This document shows, one piece after another, positions 10,928 through 20,701 of a stretch of DNA of 64,000 nucleotides (the stretch's first letter is position 1; the number at the start of each line of letters is the position of its first letter). Source of the stretch: JACVRW01 sp963757815. GTDB lineage: Bacteria; Actinomycetota; Thermoleophilia; Solirubrobacterales; Thermoleophilaceae. Under the pieces are notes generated by a model. It worked only from the letters and a program-made list of their open reading frames with translations, was not told the origin of the DNA and made no database searches. Both the position numbers and the translations under genes were made by a program. The stretch lies in assembly GCA_963757815.1 (NCBI GenBank), contig CAVWSN010000020.1, positions 1-64,000 on the forward strand, written 5' to 3'.

Positions 10928-12506
10928 GCGCAGGCTCCGTCGCCGCTGTCTTCGCGCCCATCCGCTCGAGCAGGTGGTCGCCGACCCGCAGCGCGTTGGC
11001 CATCGCGGTGAGCGCCGGGTTGACCGCGCCGATGCTGGGGAAGAAGCTCGTGTCGACGACATAGAGGTTGTCGAGCTCGTGCGCCCTGCAGTCGGTGTTG
11101 AGCACCGACGTTTCGGGGTCGGTGCCGAAGCGGCAGGTGCCGGCCTGATGCGCACAACCCGCGACCGGGATCGCGGTCTTGAGGTAGGCATGGCGCGGGA
11201 TGAGGTGATCGGGGTGCATCCCGGAGTGCGCCAGCAGCCCCTTGAGCTTGTGGTAGAGGCGCTTCGCGGGATCGTTGTTCGTCTGCTTGTAGCTCAGCCG
11301 CACCTGTCCGTCCCGGTCAAGGGTCACGCGGTTCTCGGGTCTTGGGAGGTCCTCGGTCGAGAGCCAGAAGTCGACCGCGTGCCGGGCCATGTTCTCGAGC
11401 GTCCGTTCCGGCGCCAGCTTGGTCTCGAGCGGCTTCTCGCCGCGGTACATGTCGGCCTGCGACTTGCCGACCATCTGGATGTTCCCCAGCGGGTAGTCGT
11501 AGTCGTCGGCGCCGAAGTAGAAGTCGTTGAGACCCAGGGTCTTCTGAAAGACCGTCGGGTTCTCCTCCTTCGACAGCGCGAGCACCGCCTGGCTGTTATG
11601 GAAGGTGTAGTTGCGCCCGAGCTGGTCGGAGCGGTTGGAGAGGCCGTTCGGGTGCTTCTCGGTGGCCGAGGCGAGCAGCAGCCTGGCCGAGTTGGCCGCC
11701 CCGCAGGAGACGACGACGATGTCCGCGCTGAAGGTCTCGCGGGAGCCCTCGCGGTCGACCGCGACCTCGGTCACGGTCTTCCCGCTCGGGTTTGTGTGGA
11801 GCGCCACGGCCTCAGCGTTCCTCAGCAGCGTGACGTTCGGGTGCTCGAGCGCCGGCCGCACGGCCAGCACCTCGGCGTCGGACTTCGCATGCACGAGGCA
11901 GGGGAAGCCGTCGCAGGTGGAACAGCGCACACAGGCGCCGTACGCCATGTCGGCCTCGTTCAGCATTACCCCGCAGGGGGCGTGGAAGGGGTGGTGACCG
12001 GCGGCGGCGAGGTCGTCTGCGAGCTGCTGGATGCGCGGCTCGTGGGACACCGCCGGGAACGGATAGGGCGCGCTGGCCGGCGGCTCGGTCGGGTCCTCGC
12101 CGCGCGCGCCGTGGACCTGGTAGAGCTGCTCGGCCTGCGTGTAGTGGGGCTCCATCTCGTCGTAGGAGATGGGCCAGGCGGGTGAGATGCCGTCGTGGTG
12201 ACGAAGCTCGCCGAAGTCCTGCTCGCGCAGCCGGTACAGCGCCGCGCCGTACAACTTCGTCGCGCCACCGACGAAGTAGTGCACCTGGGGCTGAAAGGCC
12301 TTCGCGGTATCGGCGTCGTACCAGGTGTCCTGCGAGATGTAGCGGTTGTCGACGAACACATCCGCCGCGCTCCAGTTATTCGGCTCGCGCGTTAGCCAGT
12401 CGCCGCGCTCCAGCAGCAGGATGCGCTTGCCGGACGGGGCGAGGCGGTGCACGAGCGTGCCGCCGCCGGCCCCGCTCCCGATGACGATGACGTCGTAGGA
12501 GCTCAT
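10917..12506 (-). CDS. GMC family FAD-dependent oxidoreductase
   Basis: A 529-residue glucose-methanol-choline type oxidoreductase. Seen: N-terminal FAD motif VIGSGAGGGTLVHRLA, GGATKLYGAALYR, a cysteine cluster CVRCSTCDGFPC (residues about 195-206), GCAHQAGTCRFG with the family active-site histidine region, and C-terminal NPALTAMANALRVGDHL. The cysteine cluster might mark an electron-transferring subgroup rather than an oxidase (inference). It is coupled by ATGA to the GH15 gene upstream and overlaps ndh downstream, which suggests it oxidises a sugar or polyol and feeds the quinone pool; the substrate is not known. Confidence 0.87.
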   Translation of the reverse strand: MSSYDVIVIGSGAGGGTLVHRLAPSGKRILLLERGDWLTREPNNWSAADVFVDNRYISQDTWYDADTAKAFQPQVHYFVGGATKLYGAALYRLREQDFGELRHHDGISPAWPISYDEMEPHYTQAEQLYQVHGARGEDPTEPPASAPYPFPAVSHEPRIQQLADDLAAAGHHPFHAPCGVMLNEADMAYGACVRCSTCDGFPCLVHAKSDAEVLAVRPALEHPNVTLLRNAEAVALHTNPSGKTVTEVAVDREGSRETFSADIVVVSCGAANSARLLLASATEKHPNGLSNRSDQLGRNYTFHNSQAVLALSKEENPTVFQKTLGLNDFYFGADDYDYPLGNIQMVGKSQADMYRGEKPLETKLAPERTLENMARHAVDFWLSTEDLPRPENRVTLDRDGQVRLSYKQTNNDPAKRLYHKLKGLLAHSGMHPDHLIPRHAYLKTAIPVAGCAHQAGTCRFGTDPETSVLNTDCRAHELDNLYVVDTSFFPSIGAVNPALTAMANALRVGDHLLERMGAKTAATEPAHAG

Positions 12507-14433
12507 GTCGTGTACTCCTCCAGTCGCTCCGTGAGGATGATTCGCGCGCCCGCCTCGATCAGCGCGAGGTGGGAGAACGCCTGCGGGAAGTTGCCCAGGT
12601 GCCTGCCCGTGCTCGTGTCGAACTCCTCGGCAAAGAGGCCCAGCGGCGAGGCGACGCTGAGCAGGCGCTCCATCAGATCGCGGGCGCGCTGGCGGTCGCC
12701 GACTATTGCGAGCGCCGACACGAGCCAGAACGAACAGATCAGGAAGCTCCCCTCCTTGCCGGAGAGGCCGTCGTCGGTCTCGTCGGTGCGGTAGCGCAGG
12801 ACGAAGCCGTCCTCGGTCAGGTCGTTGGCGATCGCCTCGACGCTCTTTCGCAGGCGCTCGTCGTCACCCGGCAGGAAGCCGAAGAGCGCCGCCAATAGCG
12901 TGGACGCGTCGAGCGCATCCGTGTCGTAGTGCTGGCGCAGCACGCCTTCGCGAACGCCGTGCTCGAGGATGTCCGCCTTGATCTCGTCGGCGGTGCCGCG
13001 CCAGGTCTCCCGCAGCTGCGAGTCACCGGCGATCTCGGCCAGCTTCGTGGCGCGGTCGAGCGCGACCCAGCACATCAACTTCGACGACACGTAGTGCTGC
13101 GGCTCGCCGCGGGCCTCCCAGATGCCCTGGTCGGGATTCCGCCACACCTGCGTCGCGCATTCCGCCTGGCTCTGGACGATCGGCCACAGCCGCCGCGGCA
13201 TGCGCTGGCTGCGCCGCGTATGGAGCAGCATCGAGTCGAGCGCCGCCCCGAAGACGTCGTTCTGGCGCTGGTCGAAGGCGCCGTTGCCGATCCGCACCGG
13301 GTGGGCTCCGGCGTACCCGGAGAGCTCGTCTCGCGTGGTCTCGGTCAGATCGCGGCGCCCGTCGATCCCGTACATGATCTGGAGCGCCCCGTCCTCGTTG
13401 GTCTCGAGGTCGGCGACGAACTGCATGAACTCGTCGGCCTCCCAGTCCAGGTTCAGGAAGTGCAGCGCCTGCAGAGTGAAGGTCGAGTCCCGGATCCAGG
13501 TGAAGCGGTAGTCCCAGTTGCGCTCTCCGCCTGGCGTCTCGGGCAGCGAGGTGGTGAGCGCCGCGACCGTGGCGCCGGTGGGCATGTAGGTGAGGCCCTT
13601 GATCGCCAGCGCCGAGCGCTCGATCGGCCCGCGCCAGCGGTGGTCGATGGGGCGAGCCCGGTGCAGCCAGGCGCGCCAGAAAGCCGTGGTGGCGGCGAGC
13701 CGAGCGTTGGCCTCGTCGATGTTCTGAGGCGAGGCGAGGCCCTCGGCCCAGGAGAGCGAGCAGTAGGCCTGCTCGCCCTGCTCGAGGGCATGCCGGGCCC
13801 TGGCCCGTTCGCCCTCGACGCCGATCGCCATGTCGGTCTGGAGCCTGATCGTCTGGCCGGCGCCGGTCGCGTCGGCCGCGTGACGGCTGCCGTCGACCAG
13901 CGACCACTCCGCCGGCGTGCGCCCATAGTCGAATACCGGCTCGCACACCAGGTCGACCTCGACACTGCCCTCCAGGCAGAGGACCGTGCGCACGAGCATG
14001 TGGTCGCCGTCGTCGTCGGCGGGTGGCCGGGTGTGCGGCGTGATCTCGTCCTCGTGATCCCGCGGGCCCATGGTCAGCGCGTCGCGAACCACTATCCAGC
14101 CCGACGGCGTGTTCCATGTCGTGAGAAGGGTGTTCGTACCCGGCTCGTAGATGCGGGCCGTCGGGACGTTGACCCCGAACGGCCCCAGCCGGAAGGCGCC
14201 GGCCTGACGGTCGAGGAGCGTGCCGAACACGCTGGGCGAGTCGAAGCGCGGTACGCAGAGCCAGTCGATCGAGCCGTCCGGCGCGACCAGCGCGCCGGTG
14301 TGGCAGTTGGACAGGAACGCGTAGTCGGCGATCGGCGGGAACGGTGAGGGCGCCGCGGCGCTCTGCGGCGCGGCGGCCTCCGCGGGCTTGCGTCCCCGCT
14401 CGCCTTGCCCTTGTCGGTCTCGGCCGTGCTCAT
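12503..14433 (-). CDS. Glycoside hydrolase family 15 (glucoamylase or trehalase type), one frameshift
   Basis: About 640 residues. Seen: an N-terminal beta-domain (IADYAFLSNCHTGALVAPDG, SIDWLCVPRFDSPSVFG) and the (alpha/alpha)6 barrel with RNWDYRFTWIRDS, typical of GH15. Actinobacterial members hydrolyse trehalose or alpha-glucosides to glucose. The expected start is ATG at 14433, overlapping the zwf stop (ATGA), giving MSTAETDKGKASGD; the catalytic frame itself has no start codon in this area, so one missing base between about 14385 and 14400 is inferred. It precedes the GMC gene with an ATGA overlap. Trehalase versus glucoamylase cannot be decided here. Confidence 0.88.
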
Positions 14434-15876
14434 GACCCCACCCACGGTCCGTACCATCCGCCGTCCGCGGCAACGAGACCGTCCGCCGCGGACGGGCCCC
14501 AGGACCCCTTCTCGTAAGGGTGGACCGGCGGCGGCGCGTCGAGCAGCGGCTGCATGATGCGCCAGGTCTCCTCGACGCTGTCCTGGCGCTTGAAGCGCTT
14601 GCTGTCGCCGACCATCGCGGCGTGCAGCAGCACCTCGTAGGGCGTGGCGCCCTCGCCACCCTCGGCCGCGAACTCCATGTCCAAGCTGATCTGCTCGGGT
14701 ATGGATCCGTCTGCGCGTTTGGCGGCGACGAGCAGCCTGATGCCGGTCGTCGGGTCCAGCTTGACGACCAGCTGGTCAGGCTCCGGGCGCTCGGCTTCAC
14801 CCAAGCCGAAGCCGAGCCGGGGCGGACGCTTGAACACGAGCCGCAGCTCGGTCTGCGTGATCGGCAAGTCCTTTCCGGTGCGGATGAAGAACGGGCACGC
14901 CGGACCAGCGCCAGTTGTCGATCTCGAGGCGCAGCGCGGCGTAGGTCTCCGTCGTCGAGTCCGCGGCGACGCCGTCGATGTCGCGGTAGCCGTCGTACTG
15001 CCCGCGCACGTAATGAGCGGGATCGGCCTCCGGCATCGCCTGGAAGACGGACACCATCGAGTTCTTCAGCGTTGTTGCGTCGCCGCTGGCCGGAGGTTCC
15101 ATCGCGCAGGCGGCCACCACCTGCATGAGATGGTTGACCACCACATCGCGGAGCGCGCCGACGGGATCGTAGAAGTGGCCGCGGTCCTCGACCCCAAAGC
15201 TCTCGGCCATCGTGATCTGCACCGACGAGACGTAGTTGCGGTTCCAGACCGGCTCGAACATCGTGTTCGCGAACCGCAGGTAGAGGATCTCGACGAGCCC
15301 CATCTTGCCCAGGAAGTGGTCGATCCGGTAGAGCTGGGACTCGTCCAGGTGCTCGTGGACCTCCTCGTTGAGCGCGGCCGCCGAAGCGACGTCGTGCCCG
15401 AAGGGCTTCTCCACCACCACGCGCGCCGACTTGGTCAGGCCCGCGCCGGCCAGCCCCTTGATCACCATGCCGAACAGGGACGGCGGGATCTCGAGATAGA
15501 ACACCGGGCTGCGCGCGTCCCCGATGGCGCCGGCCACGCGCTTGTAGGTGTCGTCATCGCCGAAGTCGCCGGGCACATAGGACAGCCGCGCGGCGAAGCG
15601 GTCGAACACCTCGTCGTCGATCGTCTCACCGCAATCCGCGATGCACTTGCGCGCGTGCTCCCGCAGCTGGTCGACCGTCCAGTCGTCGCCCGCCACCCCC
15701 ACGATCGGGCAGGTCAGCAGGCCGCGGCGTTCCAACCGGTAGAGCGAGTGAAAGGTCATGACCTTGGCGAGGTCCCCGGTGATGCCGAAGACGACGAACA
15801 CGTCCGCGGGGCGTGTGTCGTCCGTGCCTGCCTCAGCCCCGCCGGTCCGTTGGCGAGGTTGAACCGCCGTGCTCAT
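14430..15876 (-). CDS. zwf: Glucose-6-phosphate 1-dehydrogenase, one frameshift
   Basis: First enzyme of the oxidative pentose phosphate path, making NADPH. Seen: FGITGDLAKVMTFHSLYRL (dinucleotide-binding, residues about 28-46), VVEKPFGHD, and the active-site YRIDHFLGKMGL. The last third is in another frame: WRWSGVP must continue as FFIRTGKDLPITQTELRL, which requires removing one base from the G run at 14893-14895. Corrected length is about 481 residues, normal for the family. ATG 15876 is preferred to the GTG at 15903, which lies upstream of the predicted transcript start (about 15899). First gene of the seven-gene operon. Confidence 0.94.
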
Positions 15877-15933
15877 GAGGGCCCTTCCGTCGGGTAAGGC
15901 CACCGATTGTCCCGCCGCAAGGGTGGCTCCGCC

Positions 15934-15950
15934 TCACCCCTTTCGGATGA
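15934..15950. promoter_or_regulatory. 17-bp palindrome, copy 1 (zwf operon / cyclase)
   Basis: TCACCC-CTTTC-GGATGA matches the recurrent motif TCAYCC-N5-RGRTGA. It is shared by two divergent promoters: exactly 22 bases beyond it on the plus strand is TACGCT (15973-15978), and 22 bases beyond it on the minus strand is GACAAT (15911-15906). That spacing would centre the site near -43, the position of a class II activator (inference). Confidence 0.6.
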
Positions 15951-16005
15951 TTCGGGCAAGGTCCCGCGCCCATACGCTGCGGTCGCGACGTTGACCAGCG
16001 TGGAC

Positions 16006-16920
16006 ATGACAGCGCAAGAGTTCCGCGAGCTCTTCGACGCGGTCTCGAACTGGGGCCGCTGGGACGACGACGGGCGGCGAGGCGCCCTGAACCATCTGAC
16101 TCCCGCTCGGATCGCCGCGGCCGCGCGGCTCGTTCGCAGCGGAAAGACGGTCACGCTCAGCCAGCCTCTGAAGACCGAGGCTCGACTCGACGTGCCCGAG
16201 CCCGCCGACCACCACATGACGATGCTGACCGACGTCGACATCGGGTCCGGGTCCGTCCGCTTCGCAAAGGACTACGTCGGCGTCGACTACCACAACGACG
16301 GACACAGCCACATCGATGCCTTCTCCCACGTTGCCTTCGAAGGCTCGTTATTCGACGGGAAGCCGGATCGATCGGTCACTCCGCAGGGCGCGCACGTGGG
16401 CGGAATCGACGTCCTCAAGGACGGATTGGTGGGCCGGGCCGTTCTGCTCGACGTGCCGCGAGTGCGTGATGTTCCGTGGGTCGAGCCGGGCGAACACATC
16501 TTCCGCGAGGACCTCGAGGCAGCGGAGCGCGAACAAGGCGTGCGGGTGGGGGCGGGCGACATCCTTCTCGTTCGCACCGGTCATGCGCGGCGCCTGGCCG
16601 AGCTAGAGCCCTGGGACACCGTGAAGGCGAAGTCGGGCCTGCACCCAACGACGGCAAGCTTCCTGGCAGAGCGGCAAGTCGCCGCGCTGGGCTCGGACGG
16701 GAACAACGACACCGCCCCGAGCACCACGGAAGGGGTGGCGTTCCCGATGCACGTCCTCGCGATCAACGCGATGGGCGTACACCTGCTCGACTACCTCCAG
16801 TTCGAGGACGTGGCACCGCATTGCGAAGCGACCGGCCGCTGGGAGTTCCTGTTCGTCGCCGCCCCCCTCCGGATCGTCCGTGGGACGGGATCGCCGCTCA
16901 ACCCGATCGCGATCTTCTGA
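16006..16920 (+). CDS. Cyclase family protein (kynurenine formamidase-like fold)
   Basis: A 304-residue member of the cyclase/kynurenine formamidase superfamily of metal-dependent hydrolases. Seen: NDGHSHIDAFSHVAF, the HxGTHxDAPxHF-type metal motif, and later DGNNDTAP. Members hydrolyse formamides, cyclic amides or lactones. ATG 16006 is about 20 bases behind a predicted transcript start; a GTG two codons upstream is also in frame. It is divergent from zwf and shares the palindrome between them. The DUF1345 gene follows after five bases, so they are probably co-transcribed. Substrate is unknown. Confidence 0.83.
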   Translation: MTAQEFRELFDAVSNWGRWDDDGRRGALNHLTPARIAAAARLVRSGKTVTLSQPLKTEARLDVPEPADHHMTMLTDVDIGSGSVRFAKDYVGVDYHNDGHSHIDAFSHVAFEGSLFDGKPDRSVTPQGAHVGGIDVLKDGLVGRAVLLDVPRVRDVPWVEPGEHIFREDLEAAEREQGVRVGAGDILLVRTGHARRLAELEPWDTVKAKSGLHPTTASFLAERQVAALGSDGNNDTAPSTTEGVAFPMHVLAINAMGVHLLDYLQFEDVAPHCEATGRWEFLFVAAPLRIVRGTGSPLNPIAIF

Positions 16921-16925
16921 TCATC

Positions 16926-17663
16926 GTGGCCGGCACGCCCGAGGCGAGGGAGGCCGACGAGAGCGCTCAAGTCGTCGGCGAGTCACGATGGCCGATGGCA
17001 GCGGCCGTCGTGGCCGCGATCGTGCTGACGATTCTGCTGCCGAAGGAACAGCGGGCGTTACCCGGGTGGGTGGTCCCGCTTATCGAGGGCGTCCTGCTCG
17101 TGGCACTGATCGCGGGTGATCCGGGGGCGATCGATCGCCGCTCGCGGGAGTTGCGTGCCACCTCGATCGCTCTGGTGTCCATCCTCGTGCTGAGCGCGCT
17201 GTGGGCGACGGTGCGGCTGATCGAGACCCTCATCACGGGCGGTCCGCAGACCAACTCCGCCAGCGACCTGCTCGAGGCGGGCTCGATCGTCTGGACCGGC
17301 AACATCATCGCCTTCGCCCTGCTCTATTGGGAGCTGGACAGCGGTGGCTCGGCCGCTCGTGCGCACCGTTCGCGAAGCGCCGTCGACTTCGCCTTCCCGC
17401 AGCAGATGAACCCCGAGCTCGCTCCGGAGGGCTGGAGGCCGCGGTTCGTCGACTACCTGTATCTGGCCTTCACGAATGCCACCGCGCTCAGCCCCACCGA
17501 CGCGATGCCGATTGCGCCCTGGGCCAAGATCGCGATGACGGTGCAGTCGCTCATCTCACTGGCGATTCTCGGCCTCGTGATCGCCCGAGCCGTGAACGTG
17601 TTCAGCCATCGATCGGATGTGCGCGTTCACCGACGGGTGATGAGCGCCCGGTCCGATCCGTGA
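16926..17663 (+). CDS. DUF1345 family membrane protein
   Basis: A 245-residue integral membrane protein with about five to six helices. The stretch YLYLAFTNATALSPTDAMPI (residues about 178-197) is characteristic of DUF1345, a family of unknown function. Start is taken as GTG at 16926, five bases after the cyclase stop. Its TGA overlaps the probable GTG of the MFS gene (17660-17663), so the three genes may form one transcript. Confidence 0.72.
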   Translation: MAGTPEAREADESAQVVGESRWPMAAAVVAAIVLTILLPKEQRALPGWVVPLIEGVLLVALIAGDPGAIDRRSRELRATSIALVSILVLSALWATVRLIETLITGGPQTNSASDLLEAGSIVWTGNIIAFALLYWELDSGGSAARAHRSRSAVDFAFPQQMNPELAPEGWRPRFVDYLYLAFTNATALSPTDAMPIAPWAKIAMTVQSLISLAILGLVIARAVNVFSHRSDVRVHRRVMSARSDP

Positions 17664-19287
17664 GACCAGCGCGGCCGGCCCGAGCTCGACCGCGCCGGAG
17701 CGCGCGAGCCTCGTCCTCATTTCTCTCATCCTCGTCGCCGCGGTCGCGAACCTGAACCTGGCCGTGGCCAACGTCGCGCTGCCGGACATCGGCAAGGCCT
17801 TCGACGCGAGCCAGACCGAGATCAACCTCGTTGCGGTCGGCTACTCGCTCGGACTGGCCGCTTCGGTGCTCTATCTCGGCGCCGTCGGCGATCGCTACGG
17901 GCGAAAGCTGATGCTGATCCTCGGCACGTCCCTGGCAGTGCCGGCCTCACTGCTCGCCGCCCTCGCCCCGTCGATCGAGGTTCTGTTCGGTGCACGAGTG
18001 TTCGGTGGGCTTGCCGCCGGGATGGCCTACCCCACTACGCTCGCCCTGATCACGGCGCTGTGGTCGGGGCCGGAACGTACGAAGTCGATCGCGCTGTGGT
18101 CTGGCCTCGGCGGCGCGATCGCTGCACTGGGCCCGCTGCTCTCGGGCGCCCTGCTCACGGAGTTCGACTGGGGCTCCGTGTTCGTGATCACGTTGCCGCT
18201 TGCCGTGGTGGCCCTGTACCTGGCTGTCCGCTTCGTGCCCGCGCATGTCAACGAGGCCACCGACCCGGTTGACAACCTCGGGGGCATCCTGTCAGTGCTG
18301 CTGGTGGCTGCGCTCGTGCTGGCCATCAACTTCGCCCCCGTGCCGAACGAGGGAGCCCTGACGCTGGGGTTGGCGGCCATCGCCCTGGCCGCCACGATCG
18401 CCTTCGTACTCCGTCAGCGTCGCGCGAAGGCGCCGCTCTACGACCTCGCGGTAGCCGGGCGCCGCATCTTCTGGGTGGCCGCCTGCGCGGGGATCATCGT
18501 GTTCGGCACCCTCATGGGCGCGATGTTCGTGGGCCAGCAGTTCCTGCAGAACGTGCTCGAATACTCGACGCTGGATGCCGGGTTTGCGATCCTCCCGGCT
18601 GTAGTCGGCATGGCGTTGGTCGCGCCACGCTCGGCGAAACTCGTGGACGCGCACGGTGCGCGGTTCACCTTGCTCGTCGGCTATGCCTTCTGCCTGCTGG
18701 GCTTCATCACCATGCTCCTGCTGTGGAAGGAGGACATCGCCTACTGGAAGGTCGGTCTTGGCTATGCCTTCGTCGGCATCGGCGTCGGGTTCGCCGGAAC
18801 GCCGGCCTCGCACTCGCTCACCGGCTCCGTGCCCGTACGGCGCGCCGGCATGGCCTCGGGGACTGCCGATCTGCAGCGCGACCTGGGCGGGGCGATCATG
18901 CAGTCGATCCTCGGCGCCGTTCTCACCGCCGGCTATGCGGCGGCCATAAGTGCGGCGATCGCCGGGGCGCCCAACCAGGACAAGATCACCAACCAGGTCC
19001 AAACCGAGCTGACGAAGTCGTTCTCGAGCGCGGTCGAGACGGCCGAGCGTTATCCCCAGTACGAGAGCCAGATCGTCGCTGCCGCAAAGTCGTCGTTCCT
19101 GGACGGTGACGAGCGGGCCTATCTCGCCGGGATCGTCGCGATCCTGCTCGGCGCCGCGCTGGTCTTCTTCCTGTTCCCGAGGAAGGAGAGGGAGGCCGAG
19201 CTGCTGGCGCAGTACCACTCGGAGGACGTCTCCGAGAGGGCGGGGCCGGCTACACCACCGGTGTCGGCGGCTCGCGCCCGTCGATGA
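17660..19287 (+). CDS. MFS efflux transporter, DHA2 (EmrB/QacA) type, 5' end uncertain
   Basis: A 14-helix drug:H+ antiporter of the major facilitator superfamily. Seen: DRYGRKLMLILG, the loop 2-3 motif; a long central region of paired helices; and a periplasmic loop near residues 400-450. A safe internal start is GTG 17764, but the conserved first helix (SLVLISLILVAAVANLNLAV) lies upstream in the same frame, back to a stop near 17641, with no ATG, GTG or TTG. The likely real start is GTG 17660 overlapping the previous stop, with one base lost between 17660 and 17710. The 3' end overlaps the convergent dehydrogenase by 38 bases. Confidence 0.85.
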
Positions 19288-20185
19288 CGGCGAGCACGTT
19301 CTCGGCGCACAGGCGGGCCATGGCCGCCCTGGTCGCGCCCGTCGCAGATCCCAGGTGCGGCAGCAGAACCGTGTTCGGCAGCTCGCGCAGCTCCCGCGGC
19401 ACGTGTGGCTCGTCCTCGTAGACGTCGAGGCCGGCCGCGCCCAACTGGCCGGAGCTCAGCGCATCGACCAATGCGTCCGTGTCGACCACGGCGCCGCGGC
19501 TGGTGTTTACGAGGATCGCCCCGCGCTTCATCTGGGCCAGGCGCGTCGCGTCGATCAGGTGCCGCGTCTCGGTCGTGAGCGGCACGTGAAGACTGACGAA
19601 GTCCGAGCTCGCCAGGAGATCACCGAGCTCGCTGCCCTCCGAGCGCGAGCTGAACAGCAGCCGTACCTCGAAGCAGCGAAGCAGCTCCGCGACCCGCCTG
19701 GCGATGCGCCCGAAACCCACGAGCCCGACCGTCGCGCCGGCGAGCTCGCGTCCCAGGAGCTCGTCCTCCTCCAACCACGCGCCGTTCCGGACCAGCGCAT
19801 CGGCCTCTGCGATTCGCCGTGCAGCGGCCAGCATCAGAGCGATCGCGAGCTCCGCGGTGGCATTGGTGAGGACGTCCGGCGTATTGGTGGCACGGACGCC
19901 GCGCTGGCGGACCGCCTCGACGTCGATGTTGTCGTAGCCGACTCCGAAGTTGGCAACCACCTTCAGGGAGCCGCCGGCGACGTCGAGGAGCTGCGCATCG
20001 ATCCGGGTGCTCGGGTCGCTCACGATCGCCACGGCGCCCGGCACTTGTTCTTCCAGCCAGCTCCGCTCCGGTCGGCTGCCACCCGTCTCGACGACGCAGC
20101 GGCGCCGCAGCAGGTCGAGGCCCGCGGTCGGCAGGGCGCAGGCAACGACCACTCTCGGCCGACGCTCATCGCGCGCCCCGCTCAC
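19250..20185 (-). CDS. D-isomer specific 2-hydroxyacid dehydrogenase
   Basis: A 311-residue NAD(P)-dependent dehydrogenase of the glyoxylate/hydroxypyruvate reductase and phosphoglycerate dehydrogenase superfamily. Seen: NFGVGYDNIDVEA, the cofactor motif VGLVGFGRIARRVAE (residues about 145-160), VNTSRGAVVDTDAL, the catalytic arginine and glutamate region, and LLPHLGSAT with the catalytic histidine. GTG 20185 directly follows the lipoprotein stop, so it is probably second in a two-gene transcript. Glyoxylate or hydroxypyruvate is the likely substrate class but is not certain. Confidence 0.87.
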   Translation of the reverse strand: MSGARDERRPRVVVACALPTAGLDLLRRRCVVETGGSRPERSWLEEQVPGAVAIVSDPSTRIDAQLLDVAGGSLKVVANFGVGYDNIDVEAVRQRGVRATNTPDVLTNATAELAIALMLAAARRIAEADALVRNGAWLEEDELLGRELAGATVGLVGFGRIARRVAELLRCFEVRLLFSSRSEGSELGDLLASSDFVSLHVPLTTETRHLIDATRLAQMKRGAILVNTSRGAVVDTDALVDALSSGQLGAAGLDVYEDEPHVPRELRELPNTVLLPHLGSATGATRAAMARLCAENVLAVIDGREPPTPVV

Positions 20186-20584
20186 TCAATCCTCGTAGGC
20201 GTCAGCGAAGAAGTCGGCGTCCTCCTGAGTGGGCGCCTGGAATACGACCGTGCCGACGATCGTCGTCTTGTCACCGTCCATCGCGACCTTGTCGGCGTAG
20301 TCCTGTGCCTCGGCACTGGTGGCGAAGGACCGGGCCGAGCCGCTCCTCTCGCCGCTGATCGAGACCCCGGCCTCCGCGCCGTCGAGCGAGGTCCCCCGCA
20401 GCCGCGTGACCACCAGCCCTTCGGGCTCGAGCGCGGTGGTCAGGTTGTTGAACGCGCTCTCGGGCGGCGGCGCGACCGCCTCGGCCGTGCCGCTGTTGGC
20501 AGCTCCGTTCGCGCTCTCGTCGTCATCGTCCCCGCATGCGACCAAGGTGAGAGCCATGACCGCGAGCAGAACCAGGATTTTCAC
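20186..20584 (-). CDS. Small lipoprotein
   Basis: A 132-residue exported lipoprotein: VKILVLLAVMALTLVACGDDDD is a lipobox signal peptide with cleavage before the cysteine at about residue 16. The mature part is acidic and ends in DADFFADAYED; no known domain is recognised. The GTG at 20584 is chosen because the signal peptide starts there and because a TATGGT element (20596-20591) six bases upstream would give a leaderless transcript. It shares palindrome copy 2 with the divergent YrhK-like gene. Function is unknown. Confidence 0.72.
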   Translation of the reverse strand: MKILVLLAVMALTLVACGDDDDESANGAANSGTAEAVAPPPESAFNNLTTALEPEGLVVTRLRGTSLDGAEAGVSISGERSGSARSFATSAEAQDYADKVAMDGDKTTIVGTVVFQAPTQEDADFFADAYED

Positions 20585-20619
20585 GGGGCCACCATACGTC
20601 CCGCGGTCAGTGGCCGGCA

Positions 20620-20636
20620 TCACCCGAATCAGATGA
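20620..20636. promoter_or_regulatory. 17-bp palindrome, copy 2 (lipoprotein / YrhK-gad)
   Basis: TCACCC-GAATC-AGATGA. On the plus strand TAGTGT follows after 21 bases (20658-20663); on the minus strand TATGGT follows after 23 bases (20596-20591). It lies between divergent genes and could serve both. The palindrome covers an in-frame ATG at 20636, which argues against that codon as the start of the downstream membrane protein. Confidence 0.55.
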
Positions 20637-20701
20637 TGCACGCGTCCACCAGGCGTTTAGTGTGGTGGCTGGATGCTCCGCCTCTGCGTGGGAGAGCGCG
20701 C

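Noticed and set aside
17627..17640. TCACC-GACG-GGTGA before the MFS gene as a seventh palindrome
   Set aside because: Arms are separated by a shorter spacer (14 bp total) and it lies in the DUF1345 coding sequence.
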